From: a virus
IMG/VR virus record: IMGVR_UViG_3300042372_000650
Span: 1 to 42,382 of that record
DNA: 42,382 bases
Reading direction: 5' to 3' (one strand)
Shown in pieces: positions 21,809 through 29,178 of this stretch (the first letter of the stretch is position 1; every line of letters starts with the position of its first letter). The position numbers and the translations under genes are program-made. Below the pieces are notes generated by a model, which was given only the letters and a program-made list of their open reading frames with translations, had not been told where the DNA came from and searched no databases.

Positions 21809-22656
21809 GTGACACATTCAGCCCCATGCTGGCCGCAAAGGCCCCCGCCAATCTTAAGGCCCTGTTTAAGGACCTGCCCAAGGGCGTACAGATTGTTGTC
21901 CAGCCCAAGCTGGATGGAGTCAGGGCCTTGGTGCGGCGCGGCGTTGTCCTGAGCCGCAGCCTAAAGCCCATCCCCAATGCCTTTGTCCAGAAACAATTTG
22001 GCAGGCCGGATTTTGAGGGCCTTGATGGCGAATTAATTGTCGGCTCCGCCAATGATGGCCAGACCTTCCGCCGCACCACGGCGGCGGTCATGAGCCGCGC
22101 CGGGGACATTCCGAATCTGACCTTTTACGTCTTTGACAATTTTGATTGGGACATGTCACCCTACTTCGCGCGCCGCATGGATTTTGTTAGCGCTACAGCG
22201 TCGTGGCCCGCTTGTTCTGCGCGCCGCGCTCTCTTCCCAATTGAGCAGCATGATGTCAAAACTGCAGACGAACTTCTTGCGCACTATGCCGACTTTTTAA
22301 GCCAAGGCTATGAAGGCCTGATCCTACGCCGCGATGACGCGCCGTATAAGTTTGGCCGGTCTACAACATCTGAAGCCTATTTGCTCAAGCTAAAGCCGAC
22401 CGAGGATGCCGAGGCCTTAGTCATTGGCACTTCGATTCGCCTGCGCGATGGGGCGCTAAGCGCGCTTCGATGCAGAAACATTGATGGGCAAGAATTCAGG
22501 CTTGGCGCTGGGTTTTCAGAGGCTGACCGCCAGACCCTGCCGGACCTGAACCCGATCGGCAAGATTGTCAAATATGCCTATTCGCCCGGCGCATACACAG
22601 CCGCGCCACGCCACCCGGTTTTTTTGGGTTTCCGAGACAAGAGGGACCTAACATGA
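21805..22656 (+). CDS. ATP-dependent DNA ligase, minimal form
   Basis: This 283-residue enzyme seals nicks using ATP. The nucleotide-binding lysine is K35 in the motif QPKLDGVR. RSLKPIPN follows as motif Ia, TFYVFDNF as motif III, EGLILRRDDAPYKFGRS as motif IV, and LLKLKPTEDAEALVIG as motif V. The last 70 residues fit a small OB-fold domain. It is a compact ligase without added DNA-binding domains, typical of phages. Its role would be in replication or repair. The middle of the gene has lower GC than its neighbours. Confidence 0.93.
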   Translation: MSDTFSPMLAAKAPANLKALFKDLPKGVQIVVQPKLDGVRALVRRGVVLSRSLKPIPNAFVQKQFGRPDFEGLDGELIVGSANDGQTFRRTTAAVMSRAGDIPNLTFYVFDNFDWDMSPYFARRMDFVSATASWPACSARRALFPIEQHDVKTADELLAHYADFLSQGYEGLILRRDDAPYKFGRSTTSEAYLLKLKPTEDAEALVIGTSIRLRDGALSALRCRNIDGQEFRLGAGFSEADRQTLPDLNPIGKIVKYAYSPGAYTAAPRHPVFLGFRDKRDLT

Positions 22657-22913
22657 CCCCCATCCCCCACCGCCCCGCCTTTCAGATCATGTCGCCGCGC
22701 CCCCGATTTCTCGGGGGCAGGCCCCGGGTCCGCTTTGGCTGGGCCTATGCCCTGCGCCGCGCCGTGTTTGCGGTGGCCAAGCTGGGCCTACAGATCGGCC
22801 TGATCATGGCCCTGATCGGGGCCTTGGCCTGTTTTATGTCCTTTACCTATCAGGCCGGATGGGACGGCATGGGCGCGCGCCTCGCCGCCATTGCACCGGA
22901 GAGCAAGTCATGA
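22653..22913 (+). CDS. Small membrane protein
   Basis: This 86-residue protein has a basic N-terminal part (RPRFLGGRPRVRFGWAYALRR) and one long hydrophobic segment around residues 40-66 (LGLQIGLIMALIGALACFMSF). The positive-inside rule places the N-terminus in the cytoplasm. It overlaps the ligase stop and the next start by four bases each. No family recognised; a role in superinfection exclusion would be speculation. Confidence 0.6.
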   Translation: MTPIPHRPAFQIMSPRPRFLGGRPRVRFGWAYALRRAVFAVAKLGLQIGLIMALIGALACFMSFTYQAGWDGMGARLAAIAPESKS

Positions 22914-23236
22914 GCGCGCAGCCCCGCCTTGACCTTAACCTTGAGCCTGTCCTTGCCCCGGTTGCGGCCAATGACTTGGCCCCCGGCACGGTGATCTTGG
23001 CCTTTGCCGACACCGCGCCGCCGGGCGCGTATCGCAGCCAACACATGTTCAATCCGCCGCCCGCCAAGGTGGCCGAGGCCATTATGCGCCGACTGACCTG
23101 CCCGGCCGCTGATCTTGAGATCAAGACCAACCGAAAGACCGGCGAGGTCGGGATCTTTACCTCCACCCACGGTCTGGTGGCGGCGGTCTGGGGCCTCGAT
23201 GCCCCGACCCTGCACGCCGCTCTGGACCGATTTTAA
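22910..23236 (+). CDS. Hypothetical protein, strand-rich C-terminus
   Basis: The ATG at 22910 (108 residues) overlaps the previous stop as ATGA and has a GGAG site, so it is preferred over an earlier in-frame ATG at 22859. The N-terminal 45 residues contain a Pro/Ala-rich strand pattern; the C-terminal part carries LEIKTNRKTGEVGIFTSTHGLVAAVWGL. No family recognised. Confidence 0.6.
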   Translation: MSAQPRLDLNLEPVLAPVAANDLAPGTVILAFADTAPPGAYRSQHMFNPPPAKVAEAIMRRLTCPAADLEIKTNRKTGEVGIFTSTHGLVAAVWGLDAPTLHAALDRF

Positions 23237-23256
23237 TTCAACCAGAAGGGACAACC

Positions 23257-24660
23257 GTGACCCAGACCCAGCCAGAGTCTGCCCTTGAGCCTGCCCCCAC
23301 GCAGGCGGGGGCCTTATCCCCCAAGTCCGCCCCTCAGCCCTCCGCCGTGCCAGAGGCTCGGCTAGAGCGCATGGCCCTAGTTGCTGGCCAGTCTAGCCTG
23401 CTTAGGCTGATCGCCCGCCAAGATTTTACCATATCAGACCTCGCCAAACAAACCGGGCGCGACCCATCCAATCTGCACAAAAGCCTTGGTCGCCTGCAGG
23501 CCGCAGGCCTGATCGAGCGGCCTATCGGCGGCGGCATGTGGAACCTGACCGAGACCGGGCGCAGCGATCTGGACGCCCTGAACCGCGCCCTGGACCCAGA
23601 CCCTGAGCAGGCGGACACACTACCCGGCTGGAAACTGATACCGCATGATCAGCTGATCCCCGGCTCTGCCGTCGGCAATAATCCGCGCACGGATTTTGAC
23701 CCCCAGGCGATCGACGCCTTGGCCGAGAGTATTGCTGATATGGGTCTTTTGCAGAACCTTGTCTGCTATCAGGGGCCAGATGGCCGCTATGTCCTGATCA
23801 GTGGTGAGCGCCGCTGGCGCGCCATCGGCCAATTGATTGCCGAGGAGACATGGCCGATCGAGCAGGGCATCCCCTGCCAGGTCATGACCGCGCCTATTGG
23901 TGCCGAGGATGTTCTGAAGCGGGACTATTTCGCCGCCGCCGTGGTCGAAAACATGGCGCGCGAGGATCTAAACCTGATCGATCAGGCCAAGGCCCTTGCC
24001 CGCCTGACCGCCATGGGCAAGAGCCCCAGCCAGATTGCCGGGCTGATCGGCAAGACGACGCGCTTTGTCCAGCTGCGCCTGCAGCTGTTGCAATGCGACC
24101 AAGGCACCCAAAACGATCTGGCCCTTGGCCTCATGACCGTCAACGAGGCCCTAGAAACCCTCCGCGCCCCCAAACGGCCCGCGCCGGAGCCTGTCCGGGA
24201 GCCTGTCCGGGATCCTGTCCGGGAGCCTGTCCAGGAGCCTGTCCCCGCGCAGGCGGGGACGAAGGCGGGGACGCAGGCGGGGACGCAGGCGGGGACGAAG
24301 GCGGGGGTAGCCCTAAGCGGCACCCTGACTGGCGTCAGCACCCTGTCCCCCAGCCCAGAGCCTGAGCCAGACCCTGCCGCGCCAAGGTTTGAGCACGAAA
24401 ACTATCAGGCGGTAGAGATTGCCAAGGCCCTATCCGACCTCGTGGATGCGCTGCTGCTGGCCGGGGCAGAGCCGCGGGTTCGCGCCCCCACCGCATCCCG
24501 TTGGCCATCCCTGCACATCCCCAGCCACGACACAGAGATCTTTGTTTTTGGTCCGAGCCGCTGGCCCCTTGTTGATCCCAACATCTTCGAAACCCGCATC
24601 AAACTGTGCGGCGTACCCGCCATCCAGCTCCTGACCGAACTGGTCCAGGGCAAACACTGA
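23257..24660 (+). CDS. Winged-helix/ParB-like fusion protein
   Basis: The start is GTG at 23257 with AGAAGGG upstream. Residues about 45-110 form a winged helix resembling MarR (ISDLAKQTGRDPSNLHKSLGRL, then a wing GGGMWNLTETG). Residues 125-200 form a ParB N-terminal CTPase-type domain with GERRWRA at 183-189; ENMAREDL follows at 231-238 and a DNA-binding HTH at 253-278 (MGKSPSQIAGLIGKTTRFVQ). Residues 311-350 are a linker of EPVR and AGTK repeats, followed by a 100-residue unknown domain. No ParA is present in the window, so it is probably a regulator or DNA-spreading protein rather than part of a full partition system. Confidence 0.85.
   Translation: MTQTQPESALEPAPTQAGALSPKSAPQPSAVPEARLERMALVAGQSSLLRLIARQDFTISDLAKQTGRDPSNLHKSLGRLQAAGLIERPIGGGMWNLTETGRSDLDALNRALDPDPEQADTLPGWKLIPHDQLIPGSAVGNNPRTDFDPQAIDALAESIADMGLLQNLVCYQGPDGRYVLISGERRWRAIGQLIAEETWPIEQGIPCQVMTAPIGAEDVLKRDYFAAAVVENMAREDLNLIDQAKALARLTAMGKSPSQIAGLIGKTTRFVQLRLQLLQCDQGTQNDLALGLMTVNEALETLRAPKRPAPEPVREPVRDPVREPVQEPVPAQAGTKAGTQAGTQAGTKAGVALSGTLTGVSTLSPSPEPEPDPAAPRFEHENYQAVEIAKALSDLVDALLLAGAEPRVRAPTASRWPSLHIPSHDTEIFVFGPSRWPLVDPNIFETRIKLCGVPAIQLLTELVQGKH
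24187..24306 (+). repeat. Ten in-frame 12-bp repeats in the parB-like gene
   Basis: Five units of the GAGCCTGTCCGG type (24187-24246) are followed by five of the ACGCAGGCGGGG type (24247-24306). They encode Glu-Pro-Val-Arg and Ala-Gly-Thr-Lys/Gln repeats, a flexible linker. The 12-mer ACGCAGGCGGGG also appears once near the start of the gene at 23299-23310, out in the N-terminal tail. Copy number is likely to vary. Confidence 0.85.
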
Positions 24661-24680
24661 CATCAACAGGGCACGGACCC

Positions 24681-24911
24681 ATGAAAGCTAAAAACATCAT
24701 CTCGATCACTGGCATTTACGATGATGACCCGATGAAAAGCGGGCTGATTGGCGCGAATATCGAGTTCATGAGCGCGCCGGGCTTTCCACCCTTAAGCCCG
24801 GACAATCTTGCTGGCATTGCGAAATCCCTAATCGAGGCCGCCAGTAACGTGATTAAGGCACAAGCCGCCCAACCCACCGAAATCCACCCCCCAGGGACCG
24901 GCGCGGCCTAA
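24681..24911 (+). CDS. Small hypothetical protein
   Basis: The ATG at 24681 gives 76 residues (MKAKNIISITGIYDDDP). The middle is Gly/Pro-rich and the C-terminal 30 residues form an amphipathic helix (LAGIAKSLIEAASNVIKAQ). No family recognised. It lies 20 bases after the ParB-like gene in the same operon. Confidence 0.55.
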   Translation: MKAKNIISITGIYDDDPMKSGLIGANIEFMSAPGFPPLSPDNLAGIAKSLIEAASNVIKAQAAQPTEIHPPGTGAA

Positions 24912-24932
24912 TAAGCCGCGCTGGCACACATC

Positions 24933-25433
24933 GTGACCGACACCCCCACCGTCCGCTATGCGGGCAAGCAATCCTCCGCCGATGCCTTTATGGGCTATTC
25001 GACCATTTATGGCCGGGGCGGTGATCTGGATAAGCCCTATCTGACCCGGATCTGGATCGGGCGGCTGCGCCTGCATATCTTTTTCAAGGGCGATCAGGAT
25101 CCTGATCCGCACGACCATCCCTGGGACTTTTGGACCTTTCCGCTGATCCCCTATGAAGAGCGGGTGCTGGAGGCGGACAATATCACCCTGACCACCCAGA
25201 CCGTGCCCGCCTGGCGCGCCACCTTTCGGCCCGCCACCCATGTCCACCGGGTGCTTGGCCCCAAACCCGGCCCCATAGCCCACTGGCTAGGCCTGCCCCT
25301 AATCACCCTGGTCTGGCGCGGCAAGGCCCGGCGCAGCTGGGGGTTTTGGACCATCAACCCCATCCACCCAGGCAGCCCCCGCAAATGGATCCGGTGGGAC
25401 CGGTATTTTGCACAGCAGGAGCAAAGCGCATGA
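24933..25433 (+). CDS. Cupin-like phage protein with HDHPWDF motif
   Basis: This 166-residue protein starts at GTG 24933. A metal-binding cupin-like motif is visible: HDHPWDFWTFPL near residues 60-71, then a Glu (YEERV) and a later His pair (THVHRV). This spacing fits a single-domain cupin, as in a phage family of unknown activity annotated as cupin- or cysteine-dioxygenase-like. It is fairly rich in Trp and Arg. The stop overlaps the next start by ATGA. The substrate is unknown. Confidence 0.62.
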   Translation: MTDTPTVRYAGKQSSADAFMGYSTIYGRGGDLDKPYLTRIWIGRLRLHIFFKGDQDPDPHDHPWDFWTFPLIPYEERVLEADNITLTTQTVPAWRATFRPATHVHRVLGPKPGPIAHWLGLPLITLVWRGKARRSWGFWTINPIHPGSPRKWIRWDRYFAQQEQSA

Positions 25434-25981
25434 CTGAACCAACATTCCCAGAACCCCAGCCGATTGACTGGGACGCGCTTGAAGAGGGCGATACCGTTTG
25501 GATGAGGGCTATAGTGGACCGAACGCTTACTGATCATCCAAGAAAATTTGTCAGCCAAGCATACGTGTATCTAGACTTCCACGATCCAAGCGAAGAAGTC
25601 CAAGCCGTTCGCGCCACCACGATCCGCCTTGGCCACGTCATCAAGGCCCCCAAGCCGAACCTAGACATGCAATGTCCAGACGGAGTGCTGGACCCTGCTG
25701 AAACTGCCATCTTTATTCGAGACCTAACCGCCGAGATCGAGCGGCTGAGGGCGGAGGTGGATACCTTACGGTCGGCCCTAAAACTGCGCGTTTCAAACGT
25801 TTCTGACGATCAGATAATAGCCGCTTGGGCCGCGTGGGATGACTGCCACGAAGCGCCGCAAGCCAATGATGCGATGCGCGCGGCGCTTGAAGCATCGCAC
25901 TTGGTTTTTCTGCGTCGAACGAGTCAAATTGTTGAGGCCACCCGCGCCGCCCTAGCCGACCAGATTGGGGGTGAGGGATGA
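25430..25981 (+). CDS. Hypothetical protein with coiled-coil segment
   Basis: The ATG at 25430 overlaps the upstream stop, giving 183 residues. The first 80 residues are a strand-rich domain; a Cys-Pro-Asp-Gly turn follows; a coiled-coil (TAEIERLRAEVDTLRSALK) lies near residues 105-123. The C-terminal half is helical. Segments of the gene have lower GC than neighbours. Function unknown. Confidence 0.6.
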   Translation: MTEPTFPEPQPIDWDALEEGDTVWMRAIVDRTLTDHPRKFVSQAYVYLDFHDPSEEVQAVRATTIRLGHVIKAPKPNLDMQCPDGVLDPAETAIFIRDLTAEIERLRAEVDTLRSALKLRVSNVSDDQIIAAWAAWDDCHEAPQANDAMRAALEASHLVFLRRTSQIVEATRAALADQIGGEG

Positions 25982-26619
25982 AGGTCCTCGTAGCCTGTGA
26001 ATTTTCGGGCATTGTCCGCCGCGCCTTTGCCGCGCGGGGCCATGAGGCTTGGTCGTGCGACCTGTTACCTGCCGAGGATGGCAGCAACCACCATTATGTC
26101 GGCGATGTCCGCGACATTCTGTACGATGGCTGGGACCTCTTGTTCGTCGCCCATCCGCCCTGTACGCGCCTCTGCAATAGCGGGGTCCGCTGGCTGTCTG
26201 TGCCGCCGCCGGGGCGCACCAAGGATCAGCTATGGGATGAGCTAGAAGCGGGCGCGGCCTTGTTTTCCACCCTCTGGAACGCCCCAGTTTCGCGCGTGGC
26301 GGTCGAAAACCCGGTCATGCATCGCCACGCCAAGGCCCGGATCGAAAACTATGAGGCCCCGGCCCAGAGCGTCCAGCCCTGGGAATATGGCGACTGGGAA
26401 ACCAAGCGCACCTGTCTATGGCTGCGCGGCCTGCCCGCCCTGATCCCGACCTATTCCACCCTGGACGCCGCGCGCGCGGGGCTCGGCCTCGCCAATGACG
26501 CCCAGCCCACAGCCCGCGTCCACCGCATGGCCCCCGGCCCCGCCCGCGCCAAAGAACGCAGCCGGTTCTTCGCGGGGATCGCCGAGGCCATGGCCTATCA
26601 ATGGGGGAGCGCCGCATGA
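25978..26619 (+). CDS. C5-cytosine methyltransferase-like protein
   Basis: This 213-residue protein has a Rossmann-type motif I (VLVACEFSGIVRRAF), an HPPCT motif at residues 59-63 with the catalytic Cys62 of C5-cytosine enzymes, and ENP at 110-112 matching motif VI. It is much shorter than restriction-associated C5 enzymes and lacks a clear target-recognition domain, as in phage DNA-methylase-like families. Action on DNA is probable but unproven. It overlaps genes on both sides by four bases. Confidence 0.75.
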   Translation: MKVLVACEFSGIVRRAFAARGHEAWSCDLLPAEDGSNHHYVGDVRDILYDGWDLLFVAHPPCTRLCNSGVRWLSVPPPGRTKDQLWDELEAGAALFSTLWNAPVSRVAVENPVMHRHAKARIENYEAPAQSVQPWEYGDWETKRTCLWLRGLPALIPTYSTLDAARAGLGLANDAQPTARVHRMAPGPARAKERSRFFAGIAEAMAYQWGSAA

Positions 26620-26876
26620 CCGCCCGCCCCCGCACCGGCCCGCGCCGGGGTCTGAACCGTACCGAGGCGGCAGACTATATCGGCATCAGTGTCTCGAAAT
26701 TTGATCAACTGGTCGCCGGGGGCCTGATGCCGCCGCCAAAATCGATTGATCGGCGCAATGTCTGGGACCTGTGGGCTCTTGACGTGGCCTTTGAGGCCCT
26801 GCCAGATCAGGCCGCACCCAATAGCGGGGTCAATGAATGGGACAGGAAGCTCGGCCTTGACCAATCTGCGGCTTAA
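26616..26876 (+). CDS. Excisionase-like MerR/AlpA-type HTH protein
   Basis: This 86-residue protein begins at the ATG at 26616, overlapping the upstream stop. The segment LNRTEAADYIGISVSKFDQLVAGGLMPPPKSIDRRNVWDL is the AlpA/HTH_17 fold found in phage excisionases and regulators. It originally abutted integrase, as shown by the repeat at its 3' end. Xis proteins bend att DNA and bias integrase toward excision. Confidence 0.78.
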   Translation: MTARPRTGPRRGLNRTEAADYIGISVSKFDQLVAGGLMPPPKSIDRRNVWDLWALDVAFEALPDQAAPNSGVNEWDRKLGLDQSAA

Positions 26877-26879
26877 ATA
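26852..26879 (+). repeat. 28-bp direct repeat, left copy (xis 3' end)
   Basis: This 28-base segment covers the last codons and stop of the excisionase-like gene and is perfectly repeated at 27235-27262. The two copies are 383 bases apart and bracket one gene. Confidence 0.92.
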
Positions 26880-26889
26880 GGAGTCAGAC

Positions 26890-27243
26890 ATGACCTATTA
26901 TTCTCATGACATGCTTTATGCCGAAGACCTGATTGCAGGCGGCCGCAATGCCCAAGACATAATATGGATGGCCGCAAAGATGGGCTTTCTTAAAGATTTA
27001 ATAGATTTCGCGCGGTTCTGCTTACTTGAATACATCGGGACATCGCTCGAGGCTTTTGATTTGGCGGACGACCTTATCAAAGTAAGGCGGGGTCAATTAG
27101 AAGCGACGTCGCCAGATTTTCAAGATGATGTTTTTAAAATTGTCGAGCGCATCATCGCGTTTGCTTTAAGCCGTGGTACGTCACAAGATGTTATTAACAT
27201 GAGGTTTTTAAGTGTATTTGGCCGCAGGGCACAGCGGCCTTGA
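26890..27243 (+). CDS. Cargo gene inserted between xis and int, unknown function
   Basis: This 117-residue protein has a good AGGAG site before its ATG. It is helical, with an acidic N-terminal half (MLYAEDLIAGGRNAQDIIWMAAKMG) and a C-terminal helix. Its GC is clearly lower than in both neighbours. It is bracketed by a perfect 28-base repeat: the left copy ends the excisionase gene and the right copy starts the integrase. Its stop TGA overlaps the integrase TTG. It is thus a late insertion that kept both flanking genes whole. No family recognised; a defence or lysogenic-conversion role is a guess. Confidence 0.72.
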   Translation: MTYYSHDMLYAEDLIAGGRNAQDIIWMAAKMGFLKDLIDFARFCLLEYIGTSLEAFDLADDLIKVRRGQLEATSPDFQDDVFKIVERIIAFALSRGTSQDVINMRFLSVFGRRAQRP

Positions 27244-27262
27244 CCAATCTGCGGCTTAAATA
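27235..27262 (+). repeat. 28-bp direct repeat, right copy (int 5' end)
   Basis: This is the second perfect copy of the segment at 26852-26879. It contains the stop of the cargo gene and the TTG start and first codons of integrase. Bases on either side differ between the copies, which fixes the repeat length at 28. Confidence 0.92.
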
Positions 27263-28313
27263 CGTCCAGGCCCTGACCGATCGGCATGGGCGGCGGCGGC
27301 ACTATTTCCGCAAGGCGGGGATGGCGCCTGTGCCCCTGCCCGGCCTGCCGGGCTCACGCGAATTCATGACAGCCTATCAGGCGGCGCTAACGGGATCACC
27401 GCTGGTGCGGATCATAGGGGCCGAGCGCACCCGCCCTGGCAGCTTTAGCGCCCTGATTATCGACTATTATGCCAGCACCTATTTTAAGGCCCTGCAGCCG
27501 ATCACCCAAAAGGCCTATCGCCATGTGATCGAGCGATTCCGCGATGAGTATGGCGACCTGTCGGTGGCGGGCCTGCAGCCCGGCCATATTCGCAAATTGC
27601 TGGACCGCCATGCCGACCGCCCCGGCGCGGCCAATGACCTATTAAAAAAACTGCGCATCTTGATGAAGTTTGCGGTCGAATATGGCTATCGCCCGGACAA
27701 TCCGGCGCGCGATATCCGCAAGATCCGCACGGTCTCGACCGGCTATCGCAGCTGGACCGAGGACGACATTGCCCGGTTTGAGGCCCATTGGCCCAGTGGC
27801 AGCCGAGAGCGGCTGGCCTTGCGGCTCTTGCTCTATACCGCCCAGCGCCGATCGGACGTGATCGGCATGGGCCGCCAACACGTCACCGGCCAGACCATTG
27901 CCGTGGCCCAGTCCAAAAGCCTTGGCCGCACCCGCCTGACCCTGCCCATCGCCCCAGCGCTTGCCGAGGTCCTAGCCCAGGTCGCACCGGGTCAGATGAC
28001 CTTTATCCAGACCCGCGAGGGCAAGCCCATGACGGCGGCTGGCTTTGGCAACTGGTTTGCCGCAAGCGCCAAGGCCGCAGGCCTGCCGGATCATTCCAGC
28101 GCCCATGGCCTAAGAAAGGCCGCCGCGCGCCGCCTAGCCGAGGCAGGCTGCAGCCCAGCCCAGATCAAGGCCATCACGGGACACAAAGGATTAGCCGAAG
28201 TCGCCCTCTATACCGCCGCCGCCGACCAAAAAAGGCTAGCCCACGACGCCATGGCCATGCAGGCCCTGGACGAAAACAGAACAAGAACTGTTAAACCCTC
28301 CGGCAAGGTTTAA
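27240..28313 (+). CDS. int: Tyrosine recombinase, phage integrase
   Basis: This 357-residue protein starts at TTG 27240 (MTNLRLKYVQ). The catalytic set is visible: R203 in TAQRRSD, K226, H289 and R292 in HGLR, H315 in TGHKG, and the nucleophile Y324 in ALYT. The N-terminal part matches SAM-like and arm-binding domains. It integrates and, with Xis, excises the phage genome. Its C-terminal codons run into a perfect inverted repeat, and the non-coding region after it is the best place for attP. Confidence 0.94.
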   Translation: MTNLRLKYVQALTDRHGRRRHYFRKAGMAPVPLPGLPGSREFMTAYQAALTGSPLVRIIGAERTRPGSFSALIIDYYASTYFKALQPITQKAYRHVIERFRDEYGDLSVAGLQPGHIRKLLDRHADRPGAANDLLKKLRILMKFAVEYGYRPDNPARDIRKIRTVSTGYRSWTEDDIARFEAHWPSGSRERLALRLLLYTAQRRSDVIGMGRQHVTGQTIAVAQSKSLGRTRLTLPIAPALAEVLAQVAPGQMTFIQTREGKPMTAAGFGNWFAASAKAAGLPDHSSAHGLRKAAARRLAEAGCSPAQIKAITGHKGLAEVALYTAAADQKRLAHDAMAMQALDENRTRTVKPSGKV

Positions 28314-28314
28314 C
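28290..28314 (+). terminator. Hairpin at integrase stop
   Basis: GTTAAACC (28290-28297) and GGTTTAAC (28307-28314) form a perfect 8-bp stem around nine bases. The integrase stop lies inside the right arm. It may end the rightward operon. Confidence 0.5.
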
Positions 28315-28488
28315 AATTTGCGCTGATTCCCCAATGAAATCAGCGCCCCAAACCCGCGATGGTAGTCCCTAGGGGGGCACTGAAAACGAGGAAAAACAAA
28401 GGCTTAACGTGTTAACCCGCAAAATCTCGATCATTGAATTCATTGGTGTTTTTTTGCGATTGTAAAACCTAAAAACGAGAGAAAGACC
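28314..28488. other. Intergenic region after integrase, candidate attP
   Basis: These 175 bases are non-coding. They contain two hairpins, the palindromic words CCCTAGGG, TTAACGTGTTAA and TGAATTCA, and AT-rich tracts. Position next to int and the density of short palindromes suit an attachment site with arm sites. No tRNA-like 3' end could be confirmed, so the core cannot be named. Confidence 0.35.
28320..28346 (+). terminator. Second hairpin after integrase
   Basis: GCGCTGATT (28320-28328) pairs perfectly with AATCAGCGC (28338-28346) around a nine-base loop. No T-run follows. With the hairpin just upstream it forms a tandem structure that could stop transcription from int into the next group, or belong to attP. 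Confidence 0.5.
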
Positions 28489-28812
28489 ATGCTTGAGACC
28501 TTGAAATGGATTGCGGCTAATGATGAAAATTTTGTCACCGTGGCCGGGCTAATGGTGATCGCAGCCCTTTGTATCCGAATTGTGCTTGAGGACTTACCCA
28601 GGGCCGAGCGGCCTAAAAAATCATGGCTGGCGGCCTTGCTAAAGCCGCTCATGGCGCGCGGCTATAGCGCCGATCTGGATGGAGGCCCAAAGGCCCCGCC
28701 AAGGGGTGGGTCGGCCACAGCCAAGGCCCAGCCCACCGGCAATGTCCACGCGCCGCGCGACGGGGCGGAACTGGGCGCGCCGCCGCATCAGGGATCAGGG
28801 GGGCAGAAATGA
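28489..28812 (+). CDS. Small single-pass membrane protein
   Basis: This 107-residue protein has a transmembrane segment at residues 16-35 (VTVAGLMVIAALCIRIVL), then a basic cytoplasmic-type helix, and a disordered Gly/Pro/Ala-rich tail. An AACGAGAGAAAG stretch serves as a purine-rich leader. It starts a group of small genes that overlap by four bases each. No family recognised. Confidence 0.55.
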   Translation: MLETLKWIAANDENFVTVAGLMVIAALCIRIVLEDLPRAERPKKSWLAALLKPLMARGYSADLDGGPKAPPRGGSATAKAQPTGNVHAPRDGAELGAPPHQGSGGQK

Positions 28813-28976
28813 GAATGACCCGAGCATCAAAGCGTCGCATCAAGGATAAACTCAGGCGCGGAGCTTGGGTGCCGCTTTGCCATATTGTCAATTACAACTT
28901 AACGCGCTGGATGGATCGCAACTTGCCAAATAGCACAACGGATTTTTATTTTCAGATTGTGAGGGCCTGGAAATGA
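28809..28976 (+). CDS. Short basic protein, 55 residues
   Basis: The frame from ATG 28809 to TGA 28974-28976 codes for 55 residues with many Arg and Lys and several Trp (LRRGAWVPLCHIVNYN, TRWMDRNLPNS). Start and stop both overlap neighbours as ATGA, which is the main support. Composition resembles a real protein. Function unknown. Confidence 0.48.
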   Translation: MRMTRASKRRIKDKLRRGAWVPLCHIVNYNLTRWMDRNLPNSTTDFYFQIVRAWK

Positions 28977-29167
28977 TAAGGTCCCACCCTAGCCCCCCAC
29001 CGAGCCAAAGGCTGCGCGACATTCGTGCGCGCCGCACGGTCTCCAGCGCCGCCGAGATAGAGCGCCAAAAATTAAATCTGAAAAACACGTTTCCCGTGTT
29101 GACAACATACAACGGTGTTGTATGCTCACTCATCGAAGCACGGGGACTGGCCCCGGGCCAAAGGTAG
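28973..29167 (+). CDS. Small hypothetical protein
   Basis: This 64-residue frame begins at an ATG overlapping the previous stop. Residues 11-35 are rich in Arg and Ser (SQRLRDIRARRTVSSAAEIE). Its 3' half is crossed by a promoter-like element at 29099-29126, so coding and control overlap, or the last part is not functional. No family recognised. Confidence 0.42.
   Translation: MIRSHPSPPPSQRLRDIRARRTVSSAAEIERQKLNLKNTFPVLTTYNGVVCSLIEARGLAPGQR
29099..29126 (+). promoter_or_regulatory. Promoter with palindromic operator in the spacer
   Basis: TTGACA at 29099-29104 and TATGCT at 29121-29126 are separated by 16 bases. Within the spacer lies a perfect dyad, CATACAAC at 29106-29113 and GTTGTATG at 29117-29124, around GGT. 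Just upstream, AACACG and CGTGTT (29084-29100) form another hairpin. A dimeric repressor bound here would block the -10 box. The genes at 29179 and 29529 follow. Confidence 0.68.
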
Positions 29168-29178
29168 GAAGACCTAAG

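Noticed and set aside
24187-24306. parS-like centromere in the 12-bp repeats
   Set aside because: The repeats are direct and in frame in the linker, not inverted 16-bp sites as parS normally is.
25713-26087. Minus-strand open frames opposite the 25-26 kb genes
   Set aside because: They run against overlapping, motif-bearing plus-strand genes and show no domain.
26852-27262. Insertion sequence with target duplication
   Set aside because: No transposase, no terminal inverted repeats, and 28 bases is too long for usual target duplication.
28350-28400. tRNA or tmRNA 3' end as att core
   Set aside because: A CCCTAGGG palindrome and some G-rich words look suggestive, but no T-arm or acceptor pairing could be built.
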